A DNA stretch of 64,000 nt from Curvibacter sp. Its GTDB lineage: Bacteria > Pseudomonadota > Gammaproteobacteria > Burkholderiales > Burkholderiaceae_C. Both the position numbers and the translations under genes were made by a program. The stretch spans positions 62,001-126,000 of the forward strand of contig JADCGR010000011.1 in the NCBI GenBank assembly GCA_020248905.1. Reading direction: 5' to 3'. Position 1 is the stretch's first letter. Each line of letters starts with the position of its first letter. This document shows, in pieces, positions 47,787 through 59,343 of this stretch. Below the pieces are notes generated by a model, which was not told where the DNA came from, did not search any database, and saw only the letters and a program-made list of their open reading frames with translations.

Positions 47787-48971
47787 TTGCCAGCATCCAC
47801 TGAACAGGCCCCGGCGCTGGCCATTCTGGTCGGGGTCGATCTCGGGCTGCCGCATTTCGACGCCGGGCTTGAGGAGCTCGGCCTGCTTGCGCAGTCGGCC
47901 GGCCTGCAGGCCGTGGGGCGCATCACCTGCAAGCGCAAGGCCCCCGATGCCGCGCTTTTCGTGGGCTCCGGCAAGGCCGAAGAAATCAAGCAGCTCGCCC
48001 AGCGGCTTGGCGCCACGGAAATTCTTTTTGACCAGAGCCTCAGTCCCGCGCAACAGCGCAACCTCGAGCGCACGCTGGACCTGCCGGTTAACGATCGCAC
48101 CCTGCTGATCCTGGAAATCTTCGCTCAGCGCGCCCGCTCGCATGAGGGCAAGCTGCAGGTAGAGCTGGCCCGTCTGCAGTACCTGAGCACCCGTCTCGTG
48201 CGACGTTGGTCGCACCTTGAGCGCCAGACGGGCGGCGCGGGTGTGCGCGGCGGCCCCGGCGAGAAGCAGATCGAGCTCGACCGGCGCATGATTGGTGACG
48301 CCATCAAGCGCACCCGCGAGCGTCTGCACAAGGTCAAGCGTCAGCGCCAGACCCAGCGTCGCCAGCGCGAGCGCTGCGAGGCTTACACCATCTCCCTGGT
48401 CGGCTACACCAACGCCGGCAAGTCCACGCTGTTCAATGCGCTGGTCAAGGCGCGTGCCTATGCGGCCGACCAGCTCTTCGCCACGCTGGACACGACCACG
48501 CGCCAGCTCTATCTCGGCGAAGCCGGGCGCTCGGTGTCACTGTCCGACACCGTCGGTTTCATCCGTGATCTGCCACATGGCCTGATCGACGCTTTCGAGG
48601 CTACGCTGCAGGAGGCGGTGGATGCCGATCTGCTACTGCACGTCGTGGACGCGGCCAACCCCGACTTTCCGGAGCAGATCGCCGAGGTGCAGCGCGTGCT
48701 GGCAGAGATCGGCGCCGATCACATTCCCCAGATCCTGGTCTTCAACAAGCTCGACGCCCTCGAATCGGGGCGCCGCCCGGCCTGTGTGCAGGACAGCTAC
48801 GAGCTGGACGGTCGGCCCGTGGCGCGCGTGTTCGTAAGCGCGCGTGATGGCGAGGGTCTGCCCGCCTTGCGGCAACTGTTGGCCCAGCGCGTCATGGCAC
48901 CGTGCGCAGAGCCGCCCCGATCTTTTGAAATGGGGGCGGATTTCCCGGACAATCACGCAAGTCCATTCTGA
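47787..48971 (+). CDS. hflX: Ribosome-splitting GTPase HflX
   Basis: 394 aa from TTG 47787. N-terminal HflX domain with VGSGKAEEIK and the glycine-rich helical linker GGAGVRGGPGEKQIELDRR, then a G domain: G1 GYTNAGKST (about 209-217), G3 DTVGFIRDLPH, G4 NKLD. Under heat or antibiotic stress it splits stalled 70S ribosomes. TTG is used because no ATG lies before the conserved start. In the hfq-hflX-hflK-hflC order conserved in proteobacteria. Confidence 0.95.
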   Translation: MPASTEQAPALAILVGVDLGLPHFDAGLEELGLLAQSAGLQAVGRITCKRKAPDAALFVGSGKAEEIKQLAQRLGATEILFDQSLSPAQQRNLERTLDLPVNDRTLLILEIFAQRARSHEGKLQVELARLQYLSTRLVRRWSHLERQTGGAGVRGGPGEKQIELDRRMIGDAIKRTRERLHKVKRQRQTQRRQRERCEAYTISLVGYTNAGKSTLFNALVKARAYAADQLFATLDTTTRQLYLGEAGRSVSLSDTVGFIRDLPHGLIDAFEATLQEAVDADLLLHVVDAANPDFPEQIAEVQRVLAEIGADHIPQILVFNKLDALESGRRPACVQDSYELDGRPVARVFVSARDGEGLPALRQLLAQRVMAPCAEPPRSFEMGADFPDNHASPF

Positions 48972-49028
48972 TTGGGCACAATGGGTGGTTACGGGCCGTT
49001 AAGCCGAGATTACAGAGAGTAGCCAAGA

Positions 49029-50387
49029 ATGAAACTTCATGCACCAGCTTTTCGCTGGGCCGCTTCCTGGCCTGGTCGCCTGCGCGGCATGTTCAACCTG
49101 AACGACCCGCGTTGGGGTCGGGGTGATGACAAGCCGGCCGAGGGTAGTCGCCCCGAGCCCGGTCGCCCTGAATCGGACACCCCTCCGCCCCAGGGCCAGC
49201 CCCGAGGCGACCGTCCGGGCAACACCCAGGGCCCGCCGGACCTTGATGAGTTGTGGCGTGACTTCAACCGCAAGCTCTCGGGCCTGTTCGGCGGTGGTCG
49301 CGGTGGCCGTGGCAGTGGCGCGGGTGGCGGTGGCCAGCCTGATATGAAGGGAGCAGGCATAGGTATCGGCCTGATCGGCGCCATCGGACTTCTGATCTGG
49401 CTGGGAACGGGCTTCTTCATCGTGCAGGAAGGCCAGCAGGCCGTGATCACCCAGTTTGGCAAGTACCACAGCACCGTGGGGGCTGGTTTCAACTGGCGGC
49501 TGCCCTATCCGGTGCAGCGGCATGAGCTGGTCTTTGTGACCCAAATCCGTTCGGTGGACGTGGGCCGCGACGTGGTCATCAAGGCCACCGGCCTGCGTGA
49601 GTCGGCCATGCTGACCGAGGACGAGAACATCGTCGAGATCAAGTTCGCGGTCCAGTACCGCCTGAATGATGCGCGCGCCTACCTGTTCGAAAGCCGCGAC
49701 CCGGCCGGCGCCGTGGTACAGGCCGCCGAGACTGCGGTGCGCGAGGTGGTGGGCAAGATGAAGATGGACTCGGCCCTCTCCGAGGAGCGTGACCAGATCG
49801 CGCCGCGCGTGCGCGCGCTGATGCAGCAGATCCTGGACCGCTACAAGGTCGGTATCGAGATCGTGGGCATCAACCTGCAGCAGGGTGGTGTTCGTCCGCC
49901 CGAGCAGGTGCAGGCCGCTTTCGACGATGTGCTCAAGGCCGGCCAGGAGCGCGAGCGCCTCAAGAACGAGGCCCAGGCCTATGCGAACGACGTGGTTCCG
50001 CGCGCCATCGGCACGGCCTCGCGCCTCAAGGAGGAGGCCGAGGGCTACAAGGCGCGTATCGTGGCGCAGGCGCAGGGTGATGCCCAGCGCTTTCGCTCGG
50101 TGCTGGCCGAGTACCAGAAGGCGCCGCAGGTCACACGCGACCGCCTCTATCTCGAAAGCATGCAGGAGATTTACGGCAACGTGACCAAGGTGCTGGTGGA
50201 GACCCGCCAGGGCTCCAACCTGCTGTACCTGCCGCTGGACAAGATCATGCAGAGCAGCACCGTCGAGGCCCCGGCGCCGCTCATGCAGGGTCCGGCATCG
50301 GCGCCGCAGGGTAGCGCGCCCCTGCCCAATGTCAATGATCCACGCTCGCGACTGAACCAGCGTTCGCGTGAACGCGATGCCCGATAA
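49029..50387 (+). CDS. hflK: FtsH protease modulator HflK
   Basis: 452 aa SPFH/prohibitin-like protein that with HflC surrounds FtsH in the inner membrane. Pro/Gly-rich N-terminal cytoplasmic part, membrane helix about 108-131 (GIGLIGAIGLLIWLGTGFF), then the SPFH domain (VQEGQQAVITQFGKYHSTVG onward) and coiled coil (RERLKNEAQAYANDVVPRA). C-terminus is Pro-rich. hflC starts 10 nt downstream behind AAGGAG. Confidence 0.96.
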   Translation: MKLHAPAFRWAASWPGRLRGMFNLNDPRWGRGDDKPAEGSRPEPGRPESDTPPPQGQPRGDRPGNTQGPPDLDELWRDFNRKLSGLFGGGRGGRGSGAGGGGQPDMKGAGIGIGLIGAIGLLIWLGTGFFIVQEGQQAVITQFGKYHSTVGAGFNWRLPYPVQRHELVFVTQIRSVDVGRDVVIKATGLRESAMLTEDENIVEIKFAVQYRLNDARAYLFESRDPAGAVVQAAETAVREVVGKMKMDSALSEERDQIAPRVRALMQQILDRYKVGIEIVGINLQQGGVRPPEQVQAAFDDVLKAGQERERLKNEAQAYANDVVPRAIGTASRLKEEAEGYKARIVAQAQGDAQRFRSVLAEYQKAPQVTRDRLYLESMQEIYGNVTKVLVETRQGSNLLYLPLDKIMQSSTVEAPAPLMQGPASAPQGSAPLPNVNDPRSRLNQRSRERDAR

Positions 50388-50397
50388 GGAGAAGAAC

Positions 50398-51297
50398 ATG
50401 AACCGGGTTGGATTCATCCTTTCCTCGCTGCTGGTGCTGCTCGCATTGGCCAGCTCCATGCTGTTCGTCGTCGACCAGCGCCAGTTCGGCGTGGTGTATG
50501 CACTGGGCCAGATCAAGGAAGTGATCACGGAGCCAGGCCTCAATGTCAAGCTGCCGCCGCCTTTCCAGAACGTGACCTACATCGACAAGCGCCTGCTCAC
50601 GCTCGACAGCAGCGACACCGAGCCCATGCTCACCGCAGAGAAGCAGCGCGTGGTCATCGATTGGTATGTCCGCTGGCGCATCAGCGAGCCCAGTGAGTAC
50701 ATCCGCAATGTGGGTCTCAACGAGACCGCCGGCGCCAATCAGCTCAACCGGGTGGTCCGCAACGCCTTCCAGGAAGAGATCAACAAGCGCACGGTCAAGG
50801 ACCTGCTCTCGCTCAAGCGGGACGCGCTGATGAACGACGTGCGCGACGAGGTGCTTAAGGCTGTGCGCGGGGACAAGCCCTGGGGTATCGACGTGGTCGA
50901 TGTGCGCATCACACGCGTGGACTATGTGTCCGAGATCACCGATTCCGTCTACCGCCGCATGCAGGCCGAGCGAGCCCGTGTGGCCAACGAACTGCGTTCC
51001 ACGGGCGCGGCCGAGGGCGAGAAGATCCGTGCCGATGCCGACCGCCAGCGCGAGGTGACGGTGGCCAATGCCTACCGGGATGCGCAGAAGGTCAAGGGGC
51101 AGGGCGATGCCCAGGCCGCCGCCCTCTACGCCGAGGCCTTTGGCCGGGATCCGCAGTTCGCCCAGTTCTACCGCAGCCTCGAAGCCTACAAGGCGAGCTT
51201 CACGAACAAGAGCGACGTGATGGTCCTCGATCCCAACGGCTCCGAGTTCTTCAAGGTCTTCCGTGGCGGCGGCAGCAGCGCTGCACCCAAGAAGTAA
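50398..51297 (+). CDS. hflC: FtsH protease modulator HflC
   Basis: 299 aa partner of HflK. N-terminal signal-anchor (MNRVGFILSSLLVLLALASS), SPFH domain with VDQRQFGVVYALGQIKEVI, and C-terminal coiled coil (RMQAERARVANELRSTGAAE, DADRQREVTVANAYRDAQ). Start ATG 50398 chosen for the ribosome site AAGGAG; an earlier in-frame ATG at 50368 lies inside hflK. Confidence 0.96.
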   Translation: MNRVGFILSSLLVLLALASSMLFVVDQRQFGVVYALGQIKEVITEPGLNVKLPPPFQNVTYIDKRLLTLDSSDTEPMLTAEKQRVVIDWYVRWRISEPSEYIRNVGLNETAGANQLNRVVRNAFQEEINKRTVKDLLSLKRDALMNDVRDEVLKAVRGDKPWGIDVVDVRITRVDYVSEITDSVYRRMQAERARVANELRSTGAAEGEKIRADADRQREVTVANAYRDAQKVKGQGDAQAAALYAEAFGRDPQFAQFYRSLEAYKASFTNKSDVMVLDPNGSEFFKVFRGGGSSAAPKK

Positions 51298-51362
51298 GAG
51301 GGCATGAGCGTGCGCGGTCGCTCCGGATCGGTGATTCCGTGCGTGCGGCTGGGGCAGCCCTG

Positions 51363-51554
51363 ATGGACGGCGACGTCTTTTGGCTGGCGGTGGCCCTCGT
51401 CCTTGTCATCGAGGGCCTGTTCCCCTTCATCTCGCCTGGCGGCTGGCGTCGTGTGTTCAGCCAGGTACTGCGCCTCTCGGACGGCCAGATCCGTTTCTTC
51501 GGGCTCTGCAGCATCTTGGCCGGCGTGCTCTGGCTGGCCTGGCAGGTCGCCTGA
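51363..51554 (+). CDS. DUF2065 small inner-membrane protein
   Basis: 63 aa with two membrane helices (FWLAVALVLVIEGLFPFISP and FFGLCSILAGVLWLAWQV). DUF2065 proteins regularly lie between hflC and hisZ or purA in proteobacteria. Function unknown; likely an accessory of the HflKC/FtsH assembly by context only. Confidence 0.88.
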   Translation: MDGDVFWLAVALVLVIEGLFPFISPGGWRRVFSQVLRLSDGQIRFFGLCSILAGVLWLAWQVA

Positions 51555-51630
51555 GCCGTGCCCGCGCACCGAAGCCGGGCAGGGGAGCCCGACCCGGTAA
51601 AATCGCTTTTTTAACAGCCTCCCGTTTCCC

Positions 51631-54191
<2,561 letters not shown>

Positions 54192-54261
54192 GAAACTGTG
54201 AATAAATCTGCTGCACAAGCCGATCGCCGCGTTGGACGGTGTTGCCTCCGGCCCCAGCGCT

Positions 54262-54290
54262 TAACTTTTGCGCAGCAAAAGTTAGCTTTT
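54262..54290 (+). terminator. Hairpin behind purA, possible terminator
   Basis: Perfect 10-bp stem TAACTTTTGC (54262-54271) / GCAAAAGTTA (54275-54284) with loop GCA, followed by GCTTTTGCC. The T run is only four, so termination is uncertain; an mRNA 3'-end stabiliser is equally likely. Confidence 0.45.
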
Positions 54291-54426
54291 GCCGCAACTG
54301 TTTTGTCGTCATTTGGTGTACCTCACGTAAGTTCCGGTTCCTCCGCCCCGTCCGCCTTGCGCCAGGCTTGCTCGCTACGATTTCTTAACAAGTTCAGCAC
54401 AATTGATTAATGCGAGGAGCAGTCTG

Positions 54427-54951
54427 ATGTTGACCGAAGATGGCAAGCACCTTTACGTGAGCTACGTCGAGTACCACAACCTGATCGAGAAGCTTGCCAT
54501 CAAGGTTCATCAGTCCGGCTGGGAGTTCGACACCATTCTGTGCTTGGCACGCGGTGGCATGCGGCCTGGCGACATCCTCTCGCGCATCTTCGAGAAGCCC
54601 CTGGCCATCATGTCGACCAGCTCCTACCGGGCCAACGCCGGCACCACGCAGGGCCATCTGGACATTGCCAAGTACATCACCACGCCGCAAGGCGAGATCG
54701 CCGGTCGCGTTCTGCTGGTAGACGATCTGGCTGATTCCGGTCACACCCTGGCTGCCGTCGTCAAGATGCTGCGTGACAACTATCCGCCCATCACCGAGCT
54801 GCGCACCGCAGTCCTGTGGACCAAGGCGTTCTCCTCTTTCCAGGCCGACTACTCGGTCGAGTTTCTTCCCACCAACCCCTGGATCCACCAGCCCTTCGAG
54901 GGCTATGACCGCCTGCGTCCGGCGGAGCTCCTGGCCAAGTGGAAAGTTTGA
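54427..54951 (+). CDS. Type I phosphoribosyltransferase (xanthine/hypoxanthine salvage type)
   Basis: 174 aa. PRPP loop RVLLVDDLADSGHTLAAV (about 98-115), upstream ILCLARGGMRPGDILSRIF with the PRTase loop, and a C-terminal hood with FLPTNPWIHQPFEGYD. Members of this family behind purA in Betaproteobacteria are annotated as purine phosphoribosyltransferases (xanthine, guanine or hypoxanthine); the base is not decided by sequence. Conserved Trp-Ile-His pattern near the end suggests Gpt-like stacking on the purine. Confidence 0.85.
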   Translation: MLTEDGKHLYVSYVEYHNLIEKLAIKVHQSGWEFDTILCLARGGMRPGDILSRIFEKPLAIMSTSSYRANAGTTQGHLDIAKYITTPQGEIAGRVLLVDDLADSGHTLAAVVKMLRDNYPPITELRTAVLWTKAFSSFQADYSVEFLPTNPWIHQPFEGYDRLRPAELLAKWKV

Positions 54952-55071
54952 CTCAGAACACCCCCACGCCACGCGTTCCACGCGCGCTTTGCCAGAGGTC
55001 CCCGCGCCAGTGTCATAGGCTCGTCGGTCCGTCCAAGCCTGCGCAGAAAGGCTCGGAGCTGCGGCCGTAGG

Positions 55072-55129
55072 CCCCTTGCAGGGGGGGCGACACCGGTGGC
55101 CCGGCGAAGCCGGTTTCGCGGGTGCCGTG
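55072..55129 (+). repeat. Intergenic palindromic repeat, copy B
   Basis: CCCCTTGCAGGGGGG, then GCGACACCGGTGGCCCGGC, GAAGCCGGTTTCGCGGGTG. Same order of blocks as copies at 806, 57366 and 58461. Lies between the phosphoribosyltransferase and the MetC-like gene, which are in the same direction. Confidence 0.75.
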
Positions 55130-55173
55130 GACGAAGCCACCTCGCGCTGCACCGATCACGTTAAGCTCGGTGC

Positions 55174-56373
55174 ATGAACCACAAGACCACCGGCCTGATC
55201 CACCATCCCTATGTGCCCCCGTCGGGCTTCGAGGCGCCGCAGCCCGGTGTGTTCAAGGCCTCGACGGTCTACTTCCCCAGTGTGGCGGCTATGCGCCGCA
55301 CCGAGTGGAAGGACAAGACGGGCTACACCTACGGCCTGCACGGGACGCCCACCAGCTACCTGCTGGAGGAACGCATCGCCACGCTGGAGGGCGGCGCGCA
55401 GTGCCTGCTGGCGCCCAGCGGGCTGGCGGCCATTGCCCTGGTCTGCCTGTCGCTGCTCAAGTCGGGCGACGAGGTGCTCATCCCCGACAACGCCTATGGC
55501 CCGGCCAAGGCGCTCTTGCGCAGCGAGTTTCGCGACTGGGGCATCACCCACCAAGTCTACGACCCGATGGACCCCCAGGACCTCGCGCGCCGCATCGGTC
55601 CGCAAACGCGGCTGGTCTGGCTTGAGGCTGCGGGTTCCGTGACGCTGGAGTTCCCGGATCTCGTGGAGCAGGTGCGCGTGTGCAAGGCGGCCAGTGTTTC
55701 CTGTGCGTTGGACAACACCTGGGGCGCGGGGCTGGCCTTCAATGCCTTTGATCTGGGTGCAGGGCAGGGCGTGGACCTCACGATCCATGCGCTCACCAAA
55801 TATCCCAGCGGCGGTGGCGATGTGCTGATGGGCGCGGTGGTCACGCGTGACGCAGCCCTGCACCTGCGCCTCAAGCTGACCCACATGCGCCTGGGCCTGG
55901 GCGTGGGCATGAACGATGTCGAGACGGTGCTGCGCTCGCTGCCCAGCATGGCCCTGCGCTATGCCGCGCACGACCGCACTGCCCGCGCGCTGGCCCGCTG
56001 GTGCCAGGCCCGCTCCGAGTTCTCGCAGGTGCTGCATCCGGCTCTACCCGATTCGCAGGGCCACGCACACTGGAAGGCCCTGTGCGGCGACGGGGAGGGC
56101 CGCGCAGGCGGCCTGTTCAGCGTCATCGTTCACGAGCGCTTCAGCGCTGCGCAGGTCGATGCCTTCTGCGATGCCCTGCAGCTGTTCCGCATCGGCTACA
56201 GCTGGGGTGGTCCGGTCAGCCTGGTCGTGCCCTACGATCTGGCCACCATGCGCGAGCGCTGGCCTGTGGCATTGGCCCGTGGCACCCTGGTGCGCTTCTC
56301 GACCGGCCTGGAGGCGGTGGAGGACCTGCAGGCGGACCTGGCCCGGGCTTTGGCGGTGTTGGCTGCGGGCTGA
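55174..56373 (+). CDS. metC: Cystathionine beta-lyase-like PLP enzyme
   Basis: 399 aa of the Cys/Met-metabolism PLP family. Substrate- and cofactor-binding segments YTYGLHGTPTSYLLEERIATLEG, CLLAPSGLAAIALV, LEAAGSVTLEFPD, the aspartate in CALDNTWGAG, and the PLP lysine in HALTKYPSGGGDVLMG (about 209). It probably cleaves cystathionine to homocysteine, pyruvate and ammonia; gamma-lyase or synthase activity cannot be excluded. Stand-alone gene 45 nt behind repeat copy B. Confidence 0.85.
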   Translation: MNHKTTGLIHHPYVPPSGFEAPQPGVFKASTVYFPSVAAMRRTEWKDKTGYTYGLHGTPTSYLLEERIATLEGGAQCLLAPSGLAAIALVCLSLLKSGDEVLIPDNAYGPAKALLRSEFRDWGITHQVYDPMDPQDLARRIGPQTRLVWLEAAGSVTLEFPDLVEQVRVCKAASVSCALDNTWGAGLAFNAFDLGAGQGVDLTIHALTKYPSGGGDVLMGAVVTRDAALHLRLKLTHMRLGLGVGMNDVETVLRSLPSMALRYAAHDRTARALARWCQARSEFSQVLHPALPDSQGHAHWKALCGDGEGRAGGLFSVIVHERFSAAQVDAFCDALQLFRIGYSWGGPVSLVVPYDLATMRERWPVALARGTLVRFSTGLEAVEDLQADLARALAVLAAG

Positions 56374-56442
56374 GCGCTGGCGCAGACGGCCTTGGTGTTT
56401 TCCTGAGTCGACAGCGGATCCCACGGTCGCTAGGCTGTCTGC

Positions 56443-57264
56443 ATGAGCGAAGCTGACGTTGACCCGCGCCCCGAGTTGCCTGCCAGCCCGACGCCCTATG
56501 TGCCGCCGCCACCCGTAGGCCCGCAGCGCGAGATCGTGACTCTTGGCCTGGCCGATCCCCTGGTCTGGCTGCGTCGTGGTGCGCGTGATCTGCAGGCCGA
56601 CATCGGCATCGGTCTTTTTTACGGGATGTGTTTCTGGGCCATGGCGCTCACGCTCGCCGCCGTGTTTCGTTTCCGGCCGGAATACACCATGTCCATCGTC
56701 TCGGGCTGCCTGCTCGTCGGGCCTTTCCTGACCCTTGGCCTCTACGAGGTGAGTCGTCGCCGCGAGGCGGGCCTGGTGCCCGATCTCGGTAGCTCTCTCA
56801 CCTGCTGGGACCGGCACATCGGCAGCATGGGCCTGCTGGTCCTGGTGCTCGTCGTGCTGGAGCTGCTCTGGGGCCGGGCCTCGCTGGTGGTCTTCGCGGT
56901 CTTCTTTAACGCCGGCATGCCGTCAACGGCTGGGGTGTTGCAGGCCGTCTTCAACCCGGAAAACTGGGAGTTCGTCGTGGTCTATGCTGCCGTCGGCGGC
57001 ATCTTTGCAGCCCTGGTCTTCGCTACCTCAGTGGTGTCCATCCCCATGATCCTGGACCGCGACACCGACGCCATCTCGGCCTCGCTCACCAGCCTGCAGG
57101 TCTTTTTCAACAACCTGCCTGTCATGCTGCTCTGGGGCGCCCTGATCACGCTGCTGGTCGGCATCGCGCTGCTACCCTGGGGTCTGGGCCTGCTGCTCAT
57201 CGGGCCCTGGCTGGGCCATGCCACCTGGCATGCCTACCGTGGCTCCGTGCGCTGGCTTGATTGA
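56443..57264 (+). CDS. DUF2189 multipass membrane protein
   Basis: 273 aa with a proline-rich cytoplasmic start (TPYVPPPPVGP) and about six membrane helices, for example IGLFYGMCFWAMALTLAAVF, IVSGCLLVGPFLTLGLYEVS, MGLLVLVLVVLELLWG and LLWGALITLLVGIALLPWGLG. The segment PFLTLGLYEVSRRREAG and the end GHATWHAYRG are typical of DUF2189. Function unknown. Followed by repeat copy C. Confidence 0.87.
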   Translation: MSEADVDPRPELPASPTPYVPPPPVGPQREIVTLGLADPLVWLRRGARDLQADIGIGLFYGMCFWAMALTLAAVFRFRPEYTMSIVSGCLLVGPFLTLGLYEVSRRREAGLVPDLGSSLTCWDRHIGSMGLLVLVLVVLELLWGRASLVVFAVFFNAGMPSTAGVLQAVFNPENWEFVVVYAAVGGIFAALVFATSVVSIPMILDRDTDAISASLTSLQVFFNNLPVMLLWGALITLLVGIALLPWGLGLLLIGPWLGHATWHAYRGSVRWLD

Positions 57265-57265
57265 A

Positions 57266-57419
57266 GCACCCCTGAGGCGCTGAGCGCCCAGTGGCTAAAG
57301 CCGGAGGCTGTGCCTCTTCAGGCCGTCCTGTCCTGCGCAGGCAGGACAGGTGCTGCGGCCTTCAGCCCCTCAAGGGGGTAACGCCAGTGACCTGGCAAAG
57401 CCGGTTCCACGGCGTTTCC
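57266..57419 (+). repeat. Intergenic palindromic repeat, copy C, with extra hairpin
   Basis: Starts with GCACCCCTGAGG as copy A does. The core (57366-57419) has CCCCTCAAGGGGG, TAACGCCAGTGACC, AAGCCGGTTCCACGGCGTTTCC. Between these lies a separate perfect 9-bp hairpin (CCTGTCCTG at 57327-57335 and CAGGACAGG at 57342-57350). The longest copy in the window. Confidence 0.75.
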
Positions 57420-57491
57420 CGGATTGAACGTTTTCGCGCGCGGTTCCCGGATGTCGCCACCAAAGCTGGCAGGCATGCCAGAATCACTGCC

Positions 57492-58415
57492 ATGTCCGAC
57501 GCCTTTCTCGCCTGTCACCAGCTCGTCAAACGCTACGGTGAGTCCACGGTTGTTGATGACCTGAGCTTCGACATCCGTCCCGGTGAATGTCTCGGCGTGA
57601 TCGGCCCCAATGGTGCGGGCAAGACCACCACACTGCGCATGTGCCTTGGCCTCACCGCGCCCGACAGCGGCCGCGTCGAGGCCTTTGGCCTGCGCATGCC
57701 GGGCGATGCGCATGCCATCAAGGCCCAGCTGGGCGTGGTGACGCAGTTCGACTCGCTCGACCCCGATTTCACCTGCGCAGAAAACCTGCTGGTTTTCGGA
57801 CGCTACTTCGGCATGAGGTCGGCCGATATCCGCGCGCGTGTTCCGCAACTGCTTGAGTTCGCGGCGCTCTCGCACAAAGCCGACGCCAAGCCTGGCCAGC
57901 TCTCGGGCGGTATGCGTCGGCGCCTGAGCCTGGCGCGAGCGCTTGTGAACGACCCGCGCCTGCTGCTGCTTGACGAGCCCACCACGGGCCTGGATCCGCA
58001 GGCGCGCCACCTGATGTGGGAGCGCCTGCAGCAACTGCTGCAGCAGGGCAAGTCCATCCTGCTCACCACCCACTTCATGGACGAAGCCGAGCGCCTGTGC
58101 GACCGCCTGCTCGTCATCGACCACGGTCGCAAGATCGCCGAAGGGACGCCGCGCGAGCTGATAGGCGCGCACCTGGAGCCCGATGTGGTCGAGGTCTATG
58201 GCGGCGATGCACGGACGGTAAGCAGCGGGTCGCTCGCGGCCCTCGCCAGCCGCGTCGAGGTCAGTGGTGAGACTGTGTTCTTCTACGCCCGCGACGCCGC
58301 ACCCCTCATGCAGGTGCTGGCCCACGATCACACCTTGCGCAGCTTGCACCGCCCGGCCAATCTGGAGGACCTCTTCCTCAAACTGACCGGCCGCCAGATC
58401 CGGGAGGACGCATGA
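57492..58415 (+). CDS. ABC exporter ATP-binding protein, NodI/DRA family
   Basis: 307 aa. Walker [11 protein letters not shown] (about 39-48), signature [16 protein letters not shown] (about 137-152), Walker [13 protein letters not shown] (about 157-168), H-loop [14 protein letters not shown]. The layout and length match NodI and other DRA-type exporters of lipo-oligosaccharides or drugs; NodI-like proteins are widespread in Betaproteobacteria without nodulation. Partner permease at 58570, separated by a repeat of the local family. Confidence 0.88.
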   Translation: MSDAFLACHQLVKRYGESTVVDDLSFDIRPGECLGVIGPNGAGKTTTLRMCLGLTAPDSGRVEAFGLRMPGDAHAIKAQLGVVTQFDSLDPDFTCAENLLVFGRYFGMRSADIRARVPQLLEFAALSHKADAKPGQLSGGMRRRLSLARALVNDPRLLLLDEPTTGLDPQARHLMWERLQQLLQQGKSILLTTHFMDEAERLCDRLLVIDHGRKIAEGTPRELIGAHLEPDVVEVYGGDARTVSSGSLAALASRVEVSGETVFFYARDAAPLMQVLAHDHTLRSLHRPANLEDLFLKLTGRQIREDA

Positions 58416-58424
58416 ACATGGCTC

Positions 58425-58515
58425 CCCCCTATGCTGCGCGCACTGCATGTCGCTACGCCACCCCCCTCGCAGGGGGCAACACCAGCGGCCCGGCGAAGCC
58501 GGTTCCACGGGGTTG
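58425..58515 (+). repeat. Intergenic palindromic repeat, copy D, within the ABC operon
   Basis: CTCCCCCCTATGCTGCGCGC (about 58426) then CACCCCCCTCGCAGGGGGCA, ACACCAGCGGCCCGGCGAAG and CCGGTTCCACGGGG. It separates the ATPase and permease genes, whose homologues are usually contiguous. Confidence 0.8.
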
Positions 58516-58569
58516 CGTGACTGGACTTCTTCGTGCCATCGTATGCACTTCTCTCGAGGAGCAGGTGGC

Positions 58570-59343
58570 ATGAACAATATGGTGAGGTGGTGGCCCGTCT
58601 TCCTGCGCAATCTGCTGGTCTGGCGCAAGCTCGCCATACCCAGCCTGGTGGGCAATATCGCCGAGCCGCTGATGTGGCTCGTGGCCTTCGGTTACGGCCT
58701 GGGAGCCCTGGTGGGCTCCGTGCCCGTGGGCCGCGAGGACGTGCCCTACATCCTGTTCCTCGCCAGCGGCTCCATCTGCATGAGCGCCATGAACGCGGCC
58801 ACCTTCGAGGCGCTGTACTCGGCCTTCTCGCGCATGCACGTGCAGAAGACCTGGGACAGCATCATGAACGCGCCTATCGGCCTGCGCGACGTGCTGCTCG
58901 CCGAGATGCTCTGGGCGGCCTTCAAGGCCCTGTTTGCGGTCATGGCCATCCTGCTTGTCATGCTGGCGCTGAACATCAGCCGCAGCCCCATGCTCTTGCT
59001 CGCGCTGCCCGTGCTGCTGCTCACGGGCGTCGCCTCCAGCTGCATGGCCCTCATTTTCAATGCGCTGGCCAAGGGCTACGACTTCTTCACCTACTACTTC
59101 ACGCTCTTTCTCACGCCCATGATGTTCCTCAGCGGCGTGTTCTTTCCCCGCGAGAACCTTCCCCTGCTGTTGCAGCATGTCTCGGCCTGGCTGCCGCTCA
59201 CCCAAGCGGTCGAGCTCGTGCGTCCACTGTTCATGGGGCGCTGGCCGGCCGATGTGCTGCTGCACCTGGCCGTGCTGGTGCTCTACGCCGCCGTGGCCTG
59301 GGCCATCGCACTGGCGCTCACGCGCCAGCGTTTCCGGGCCTGA
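58570..59343 (+). CDS. ABC exporter permease, NodJ/ABC-2 type
   Basis: 257 aa with about six membrane helices and an ABC-2 topology: LIGxxAEPLMWLVAFGYGLG-like start (SLVGNIAEPLMWLVAFGYGL), ILFLASGSICMSAMNAATFE, and the conserved LTPMMFLSGVFFPRENLP near 182-199. Pairs with the NodI-like ATPase. Preceded by GGAGCAGGTGGC ribosome site. The 3' end overlaps the oppositely oriented mnmD gene by 26 nt. Confidence 0.88.
   Translation: MNNMVRWWPVFLRNLLVWRKLAIPSLVGNIAEPLMWLVAFGYGLGALVGSVPVGREDVPYILFLASGSICMSAMNAATFEALYSAFSRMHVQKTWDSIMNAPIGLRDVLLAEMLWAAFKALFAVMAILLVMLALNISRSPMLLLALPVLLLTGVASSCMALIFNALAKGYDFFTYYFTLFLTPMMFLSGVFFPRENLPLLLQHVSAWLPLTQAVELVRPLFMGRWPADVLLHLAVLVLYAAVAWAIALALTRQRFRA

Noticed and set aside
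57327-57350. Perfect 9-bp hairpin as a terminator of the DUF2189 gene
   Set aside because: No T tract follows; it is better described as part of repeat copy C.
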